Positions 5,222-5,267 of a DNA stretch of 5,267 nt are shown here, piece after piece. Position numbers and translations under genes: made by a program. The notes below the pieces were generated by a model. That model saw nothing but the letters and a program-made list of their open reading frames with translations. It was not told where the DNA came from and did not search any database. The stretch comes from Galactobacter sp. Lineage in GTDB: Bacteria > Actinomycetota > Actinomycetes > Actinomycetales > Micrococcaceae. Numbering within the stretch: position 1 is the stretch's first letter; each line of letters begins with the position of its first letter. The stretch is taken from contig JALAHE010000235.1 of the NCBI GenBank assembly GCA_022712075.1, positions 1-5,267 of the forward strand, written 5' to 3'.

Positions 5222-5267
5222 CGGCCCTCCGCGCCGCGCCGACCCGGCCACCCCGCCGTCGGCCACC
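5196..5267. repeat. two 22-nt direct repeats at the right edge
   Basis: The 22-nt unit at 5196-5217 recurs at 5246-5267 with one difference (G to T within CCGCCGGCGG). Each unit contains GGCCACC twice. The copies are 50 nt apart and the second ends exactly at the window edge, so the array may continue. No gene is seen in these 75 bases. An additional CCGAC/GTCGG pair (5239-5243 with 5258-5262) could form a loose hairpin. Confidence 0.6.

Overview
The window is very GC-rich and has the short intergenic regions, strong AAGGAG-type ribosome binding sites and TAnnnT -10 boxes of a high-GC actinobacterium. Micrococcales is plausible, but nothing here fixes the genus. No RNA gene, CRISPR array, transposase or integrase was seen.

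Left region (1-864). A TetR-family regulator reads rightward from 295. To its left, a second gene almost certainly starts at 98 on the minus strand and runs off the left edge; only 32 codons are visible. Between the two divergent starts lies a perfect operator-like palindrome (ACCGTC-TG-GACGGT, 215-228). It sits inside the spacer of a minus-strand promoter, which is the usual arrangement of a TetR repressor controlling a divergent target, often an exporter.

Convergent junction (865-1125). The first regulator and the leftward permease gene face each other. The 261 bases between them hold no gene but two large inverted repeats: a 28-bp-arm hairpin with a 13-nt loop (884-952) and a flawless 54-bp palindrome (981-1034). 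These are probably bidirectional terminators, although the first has a repeat-like architecture.

Main module (1126-5192). Reading leftward, a YtcJ-type metal-dependent amidohydrolase (4269 to 2623) is followed after 129 nt by an APC-superfamily permease closely resembling the putrescine importer PuuP (2493 to 1126). Facing away from them is a second TetR-family regulator (4575-5192). In the 305-bp divergent control region a 25-bp inverted repeat (4372-4396, one mismatch) begins exactly at the predicted transcription start of the amidohydrolase promoter. The simplest reading is a small inducible uptake-and-hydrolysis unit: the permease imports a small amine, amino-acid or amide compound, the cytosolic amidohydrolase cleaves it or a derivative, and the TetR protein releases the operator when the compound is present. 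The substrate cannot be named from sequence alone.

Right edge (5193-5267). Immediately after the second regulator come tandem GC hairpins, and two near-identical 22-nt direct repeats 50 nt apart.

The window looks like an ordinary accessory catabolic/efflux region rather than a new kind of defence or mobile system. Its most noteworthy parts are the two TetR circuits, the substrate-unknown amidohydrolase/permease pair and the two large palindromes.
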